From contig JAHLLH010000002.1 of NCBI GenBank assembly GCA_020444265.1, forward strand, positions 124,001 through 188,000: DNA of 64,000 nucleotides, given 5' to 3'. The notes under the pieces are model-generated. The model searched no databases and was not told where the DNA came from. It saw nothing but the letters and a program-made list of their open reading frames with translations. A program made the position numbers and the translations under genes. Below, piece after piece: positions 60,237 through 64,000 of this stretch (the stretch's first letter is position 1; each line of letters starts with the position of its first letter). The DNA is from a bacterium (lineage in GTDB: Bacteria > Electryoneota > Electryoneia > Electryoneales > Electryoneaceae).

Positions 60237-60707
60237 CTAGGCGCGCTTTTCCATCGCGATTTCGATCTTGAGGGTAAGGCCACCGGCATCGAAGGGGATG
60301 ACGACCGGGGGCGCCTGGACGTTATGGTCGATGAGGATGTCACGGCCGACCTGGACCTTCGGCAGGCTGATCTTGAAGGATTCACCGGTTTGGCTCAAGC
60401 GGCTTTTCCCACCCCCAGCGACCATGTTGACCAGCTCGCCGACACAGTCGATAACATCAGCGTTCAAAGAATTCGCAGAATCACCCGTAAAACGTTCGTA
60501 GACAAGGTAGGCGAGTTTATCGTCTAGGGAGAGGCCAACAGAACCGTGCACACCCTCATTGGCGAAGCTGATCAAGCCGGTGATATCGGCCATCGCCTGC
60601 TTGTTCGCCTTGAGGAAGGGCTTCAGGGCAACCGGGGTAAGTCCAGTCATCGTGGAGAAGGTTTCAACCAACGCCTCGATGAAGGGATTGATGTAACGAA
60701 CATCCAT
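60237..60707 (-). CDS. cheX: CheX-like chemotaxis phosphatase family protein
   Basis: 156 residues. MDVRYINPFIEALVETFSTM at the start, GLSLDDKLAYLVYERF and the family active-site helix CVGELVNMVAGG with the Glu-x-x-Asn pair, and the C-terminal strand LTLKIEIAM, match CheX/CheC-related phosphatases. CheX removes phosphate from CheY; here no chemotaxis gene is near, so it may serve another receiver such as those of the hybrid kinases (inference). Ribosome site weak. Confidence 0.8.
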   Translation of the reverse strand: MDVRYINPFIEALVETFSTMTGLTPVALKPFLKANKQAMADITGLISFANEGVHGSVGLSLDDKLAYLVYERFTGDSANSLNADVIDCVGELVNMVAGGGKSRLSQTGESFKISLPKVQVGRDILIDHNVQAPPVVIPFDAGGLTLKIEIAMEKRA

Positions 60708-60915
60708 TCCGTACGGTCCGCGTTCTCGATGGAAACAAATCGTCCTGCGGGGCTTGGCCCCCCACCCAGGTCTCGGTCCCCCAACCTTACCTGGTATGTG
60801 GCGGATCGCCCCAGATCCATTCCATCAAGACCCGCCAAAACCCAATAATACTGATCAAGCACGAAAAGTCCAAAACATTAAAAGGGCTCTCCGGCTCGCG
60901 AGGAATGCTACACGA

Positions 60916-61395
60916 TTACGAGTGGTGCCGTCGATAGGAAATCAACACATCAAGGAAAAATTCCCTCCCCAATGGTGCGTCCCTTCGTGTCCGGATCGAC
61001 CGAAGCATCGCCTCTTCTTCCGCTGTCAGGTTGAGCATCAAGCGTGTTCGGTCATCCGCCAACAGCTCCTCCAGGCCGGGATGCAGGTGGCCTTCACGGA
61101 TCGGTTCGTATCTCCGCTCGGCCGCCTTCTGCACGACATCGCCCTCGACCCCACCACCCCTCTTATCGGCATTCTCCGGGTCGCTCCAAAGCTCGGAAGG
61201 GGAGACCCGCAGCACCTTTGCCAGACGTAAAATCGTGTCCGAACGAGGGTTTTCATGGTTGTTCTCGATCAGGGAGATGGTGGCGCGATCAATCCCGGAT
61301 CGGTCCGCGAGAGCCTGCTGGCTGAGAGCTGCACGTTTCCGTGCGGCACGCAGATTCTCTCCGAAGAGACGAGTCGTGTGGTCGTTGGTTGTCAT
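60916..61395 (-). CDS. XRE-family transcriptional regulator, divergent from capsid-like genes
   Basis: 159 residues from the ATG at 61395 with GGGAGGGAG immediately upstream; the open frame seven codons longer is rejected. Helix-turn-helix at about 10-65 (AARKRAALSQQALADRSGID, RATISLIENNHENPRSDTIL), a phage-repressor/XRE form. The C-terminal 80 residues are acidic and helical (LEELLADDRTRLMLNLTAEE) with no protease or sugar-binding motif, so unlike LexA/CI self-cleaving repressors. It faces the head-gene module across a 531-bp space holding a palindromic operator candidate, which fits a repressor of that promoter. Confidence 0.85.
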   Translation of the reverse strand: MTTNDHTTRLFGENLRAARKRAALSQQALADRSGIDRATISLIENNHENPRSDTILRLAKVLRVSPSELWSDPENADKRGGGVEGDVVQKAAERRYEPIREGHLHPGLEELLADDRTRLMLNLTAEEEAMLRSIRTRRDAPLGREFFLDVLISYRRHHS

Positions 61396-61564
61396 GGCTC
61401 CCTCCCGCAGGAGCACTGCCGTTTAGGATATCCCAGATTGAAACTACATTAAAAGTTGGTCGTACGCAACAACACAACAGATATTCAAGAGTCCTTCGGG
61501 GATTCATATCCTATGGAATAGCAACAGATTGACGACGAGACGAGCAAACAAAGAGTCTCGCGGA

Positions 61565-61584
61565 GTGTTGTCTATTGACAACAC
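61565..61584. promoter_or_regulatory. Perfect 20-bp palindrome, candidate XRE operator
   Basis: GTGTTGTCTATTGACAACAC: two 8-bp arms around TATT. The right arm contains the -35 hexamer TTGACA, so a bound repressor would block RNA polymerase. Confidence 0.65.
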
Positions 61585-61603
61585 CACAACAACAAACTAT
61601 CTT
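61575..61603 (+). promoter_or_regulatory. Sigma-70-type promoter of the capsid-like module
   Basis: -35 TTGACA (61575-61580), 17-bp spacer, -10 TATCTT (61598-61603). The spacing is ideal and both boxes are close to consensus. Transcription would start near 61610 and run toward the small acidic gene. Confidence 0.65.
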
Positions 61604-61613
61604 ATGTCTGTCG

Positions 61614-61631
61614 GCTGAACAAATGTTCAGC
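61614..61631. promoter_or_regulatory. LexA/DinR-type palindrome at the promoter start
   Basis: GCTGAACAAATGTTCAGC, a perfect 18-bp palindrome containing GAAC-N4-GTTC, the Gram-positive-type SOS box core. It lies just downstream of the predicted start, where LexA binding would repress. Confidence 0.5.
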
Positions 61632-61810
61632 TTGTGCGGGGAAACCCACTTGACAACCCACCAGTGCAGCGGTCCCCTATTTGCCGTCCTGCCCCGCCGC
61701 CCCGCTTCGGACTCGGCGCCCCTGATTGTCTGCCACCCCGGTCTTCCCCCTTCGCCCGCTGCATCGCCTCCCGCCCACCGGGTACTGCCCCTCCCAGGCA
61801 GACCGTCCCC

Positions 61811-61846
61811 CGCGACGGATGGACCCCCGCATGTCCATCCGTCGCG
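61811..61846 (+). other. 14-bp perfect hairpin in the 5' leader
   Basis: CGCGACGGATGGAC and its exact reverse complement around an 8-base loop CCCCGCAT. No T run follows, so it is not an ordinary terminator. It is 80 bases before the first gene of the module. Confidence 0.6.
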
Positions 61847-61926
61847 TCCTCAACAGATTCGAGGCTCAAAGAAGAGCCCTCTTCCATCTCGCGCCTCTCG
61901 GCGCACCCACCAAACGAGGAGTCGTC

Positions 61927-62298
61927 ATGGACCTCCACCCCAAGCTGCTCGCCGCTGCGGACATGTGTGACGCCGGCGAGGATGTCAACTTCGATGAACT
62001 CGCTTTTCTGCTGCGTTACGCGGCCGATGAGCTGGCCGATCGTCCCCAGGCAACCAAAGAGCGGGATCAGCTGCTCGAACGACTTCGTACGCGTCTCCTG
62101 GCTCGATGTGATCTCTTGAATCGTCCCACTTCGGAGCAGGATGTCGCGCGTAACGGCACCCTGGCCCAGCTCGAGGCATTGGACGAGACCCTCGACCACG
62201 AGCTACGAGCCCGTTATCCGCAGCCGGGTGAAGCCCCCGTACCAGAACATGCCCCGAAAGAAGTGTTTCCCGCCGACCAGTTCCTCAGCGGACGGTGA
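61927..62298 (+). CDS. Small acidic helical protein, first gene of the capsid-like module
   Basis: 123 residues from the ATG at 61927 with GAGGAG six bases upstream; upstream in-frame sequence is proline/arginine-rich noise. Mostly helical and acidic (DLHPKLLAAADMC, LERLRTRLLARCDLLNR, GTLAQLEALDETLDHEL), with a proline-rich tail. No family recognised. The position ahead of decoration and capsid genes would allow a scaffold or assembly role, but this is guesswork. Confidence 0.65.
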   Translation: MDLHPKLLAAADMCDAGEDVNFDELAFLLRYAADELADRPQATKERDQLLERLRTRLLARCDLLNRPTSEQDVARNGTLAQLEALDETLDHELRARYPQPGEAPVPEHAPKEVFPADQFLSGR

Positions 62299-62346
62299 TC
62301 CCACCTCATTAACCAAAACGGAAGACCTACCAACAAGGAGTTCACA

Positions 62347-62781
62347 ATGAGTACACCCCTCGTGATTGACAACGAAGGAATCGGCGGCGGTCCCTTCCTG
62401 ACCATGAGCCTCGACGCCTCCGCCGGGTTCACCCAGGACGACATCGATGGCAACACCACAAGCTGCCGTATCTCGGACAGCAACGAGGTGTCGAAGGGTA
62501 GCGCTGGAGACAAGCTTTTCGGCAAGGTGGTCTGGGTCTCGACCCAGCTGGTGAGCGGCACGACACGTCCTGTCAGCTGCGCCATCCAGGCACGTGGTGT
62601 GGCCCGCTTGCTCACCGACACTCCCTCCCCGGAAGTGAATCAGATGGTGGAACTCGCGGGTAATGGCAAGGTGCGGAAAGCATCTGCCGATGCTGACATC
62701 GCGGTTGGTGGCCACCTGATGCGTGGCCAGGTGATCGCGGTGGACAGCAGCAATGGCACCTGCGATGTCTGGCTGGGGTAA
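62347..62781 (+). CDS. Head-decoration-like protein (DUF2190-like)
   Basis: 144 residues with an AAGGAG site six bases before the ATG. Small beta-rich protein: KLFGKVVWVSTQ, RPVSCAIQARGVARLL, NGKVRKASADADIAVGGHLM and RGQVIAVDSSNGTCDVWLG. The pattern of a short barrel ending with a CDVWL-type strand resembles phage head-decoration/DUF2190 proteins that precede a major capsid gene, and a capsid-like gene does follow. The assignment rests on context and general appearance. Confidence 0.5.
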   Translation: MSTPLVIDNEGIGGGPFLTMSLDASAGFTQDDIDGNTTSCRISDSNEVSKGSAGDKLFGKVVWVSTQLVSGTTRPVSCAIQARGVARLLTDTPSPEVNQMVELAGNGKVRKASADADIAVGGHLMRGQVIAVDSSNGTCDVWLG

Positions 62782-62789
62782 GAGAGGGG

Positions 62790-62898
62790 TGGCCCTGGCA
62801 GTCCCATGCCCGGGTGTCACTCCCACAAGGATGTGTCAGATCCGAAGATCTGACACGTCTACCGATGAATAGACCCGACTAGTCAAGCAAGTCGGGTC
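62790..62898. repeat. Three host-type hairpin repeats between head genes
   Basis: A GGTGGCCC...CACTCCC copy (62790-62826), GTGTCAGATC-CGAA-GATCTGACAC (62833-62856; a TTCG loop on the other strand), and GACCCGACT...AGTCGGGTC (62872-62898). The first two belong to families seen elsewhere in this chromosome. Confidence 0.8.
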
Positions 62899-62951
62899 AC
62901 CCACCCAACGCCACTCACCTCTTCAACATCCTCCCACACAAGGAGTTTCCC

Positions 62952-64000
62952 ATGTCGCTTGACCTGACTCGTGCCCAGTCGCTGAAGGGCACCATCATCG
63001 AACATTCCCGTTCCGCCAACCTCTCCCTCTACCACGAAGCACAGGAAGCGGGCTTGAGCCTGACCGACTGGCTCGAGAAGCAGGACCCCAGTCCCCGTGA
63101 TGCTGACGGCTGCATCAACAGCCGTCTCGATGCTTTCGAACGTCAGCTCGCCGTGCAGGAGATCAAGACCAACGGTCCGAACGCGATCACCGTCGAACAG
63201 TTCTTTGTCGGTGGCGCGATGATCCTGCTGCCGGAGTACATCCTGCGTGAAATCCGTCACGGCTACCAGCTAGTCCAGGATCCGACCGACCTGATCGCGG
63301 TCAGTGTGCCGGAACAGGGTCCGACCGTTCGTCCGATCTACATCAAGACTGATGACGCCAAAAAGTCGGTCGGGAAGCGTGCTTCCGGCGGCGCCGCCTA
63401 CCCGAAGGTGCAACTGCTCTATCGTGACAAGGAAGCAGCGATTGTTGACCGTGGCCGTCAGTTCGATTTCAGCTACCGTGTCGTCAAAAACCAGAAGCTC
63501 GCCGAATTCCGTGTCTTCCTCTGGTGGATCGGCGCGCAGCTGGCCTATGACGAAATCGACACGATTTACAGCATCGTGAAGGACGGCGATGGCACCAGCC
63601 CGGCGGCATCGGATGTATTCAATGGCACGGCTGGAAGCCTCAGCTACAAGGACCTGGTCCACCTCGCCAGCAGCTTTGATGTCCCTTCGCAGATGACCCA
63701 CATCCTCGCCAACCGCGATGACATCGAAACAATCCTCAACCTGAGCCAGTTCCAGGACGCGCAGGCCTTCAGCGCCAAGCAACTTATGCAGACCAGCGGC
63801 CGTGCCGCGAATTTGCTGCCGATGAACGCCAAGCTGGTGGCGGTGCCCGGTGCGACTTCGACCGAAATCATGGCGATCGACAGCCGTTTCGCAGTACGTG
63901 AAGCTGTCAGTCAGCCATTGATGATCGAGGCGGACAAGGTGATCGAGCGTAAGCTCGAGACCGCCGTGGTCTCGAAGGAATCAGTCTACACCGTGATGGT
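62952..64000 (+). CDS. HK97-type major capsid-like protein (3' end off window)
   Basis: An open frame of 349 codons runs from the ATG at 62952 (AAGGAG six bases upstream) to the right edge. The N-terminal 90 residues are helical and could be a delta/scaffold domain (LYHEAQEAGLSLTDWLEKQD). From there the order of segments fits HK97-fold capsid proteins: VGGAMILLPEYILREIRHGY, VPEQGPTVRPIYIK, LLYRDKEAAIVDRGRQFDFS (beta strands before the spine), FLWWIGAQLAYDEIDTIYSI (spine helix), HILANRDDIETILNLSQF (A-domain) and MAIDSRFAVREAVSQPLMIE. Encapsulins share the fold, but the long N-terminal part and the decoration-like neighbour favour a phage or gene-transfer-agent head. Confidence 0.72.
   Translation, partial: MSLDLTRAQSLKGTIIEHSRSANLSLYHEAQEAGLSLTDWLEKQDPSPRDADGCINSRLDAFERQLAVQEIKTNGPNAITVEQFFVGGAMILLPEYILREIRHGYQLVQDPTDLIAVSVPEQGPTVRPIYIKTDDAKKSVGKRASGGAAYPKVQLLYRDKEAAIVDRGRQFDFSYRVVKNQKLAEFRVFLWWIGAQLAYDEIDTIYSIVKDGDGTSPAASDVFNGTAGSLSYKDLVHLASSFDVPSQMTHILANRDDIETILNLSQFQDAQAFSAKQLMQTSGRAANLLPMNAKLVAVPGATSTEIMAIDSRFAVREAVSQPLMIEADKVIERKLETAVVSKESVYTVM

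Larger units (their letters stand above)
61396..61926. other. 531-bp divergent control region and leader of the capsid-like module
   Basis: The AT-rich left half (61420-61640) contains the promoter, operator and LexA-type site described separately. The right half (about 61640-61926) is C-rich and untranslated as far as I can see, forming a leader of about 315 bases with a 14-bp hairpin at 61811-61846. Short open frames exist but have no ribosome sites and a biased, non-coding look. Confidence 0.5.

Noticed and set aside
62952-64000. Encapsulin shell protein
   Set aside because: The N-terminal 90-residue helical region, the decoration-like neighbour and phage-like control region favour a phage-type capsid; no cargo enzyme gene is visible. 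Not fully excluded because the end is missing.

Overview
The window looks like chromosomal DNA of a GC-rich, Gram-negative bacterium of the FCB superphylum (Bacteroidota and deeper relatives); I cannot place it more precisely. Reasons: a DUF2723 membrane mannosyltransferase-like protein, a DUF4837 lipoprotein, a secreted protein ending in a PNPFN-type (type IX secretion-like) sorting domain, a BatA-type VWA protein, an outer-membrane barrel, and several hybrid histidine kinases.

Layout. 1-12225 (minus strand) is a surface-polysaccharide locus. An integral-membrane glycosyltransferase with TPRs comes first in transcription order, then an unusual sigma-54 activator whose receiver domain has lost its phospho-acceptor. 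A tightly overlapping operon follows: polyprenyl glycosylphosphotransferase, MsbA-like ABC exporter, two GT4s, one GT9, and a membrane-anchored PHP phosphoesterase that runs off the left edge. 12.2-21.6 kb holds an M24 peptidase, a YkgJ-type cysteine-cluster pair, a BatA/VWA protein, HflX and a PAS hybrid kinase. 21.6-23.9 kb (minus) is a three-gene coupled operon: a small cysteine protein, an IF-2B-fold protein and a GT-B glycosyltransferase. 24.0-30.7 kb encodes an AddB/AddA-type helicase-nuclease. 31-38.6 kb is a more accessory stretch: an MTAP-like phosphorylase, an AT-rich DUF4145 gene, clpB, and three orphan genes, separated by many palindromic and MITE-like repeats. 38.9-51.7 kb is envelope and glycosylation: the secreted sorting-domain protein, DUF2723, GT2s, OMP, DUF4837 lipoprotein, purE, an RmlD-like protein with replaced catalytic residues, a polyprenol-phosphate-mannose synthase-like GT2, a GT2 fused to the N-terminal half of a glycosylphosphotransferase, and accA. 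51.7-55.8 kb (minus) carries two further hybrid kinases. 56.1-60.1 kb is the glycolytic cluster gap-pgk-tpiA-secG followed by tRNA-Leu(GAG). 60.2-60.7 kb is a CheX-like gene.

The right end (60.9-64.0 kb) is the most unusual part. A divergently transcribed XRE repressor-like gene faces a head-gene module (small acidic protein, decoration-like protein, HK97-type major capsid-like protein running off the edge). The space between holds a strong -35/-10 promoter whose -35 lies inside a perfect 20-bp palindrome, followed by a LexA/DinR-type GAAC-N4-GTTC palindrome. Host-type intergenic hairpin repeats lie between the decoration-like and capsid-like genes, so the module may be long resident (domesticated phage or gene-transfer-agent-like) rather than a recent prophage.

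How the genes may work together (inference): the left operon builds and exports a lipid-linked glycan. The 40-51 kb genes may make a polyprenyl-phosphate sugar (GT2 at 48.4 kb) and use it in a DUF2723-type transfer. Intergenic spaces throughout carry at least four families of short hairpin repeats.
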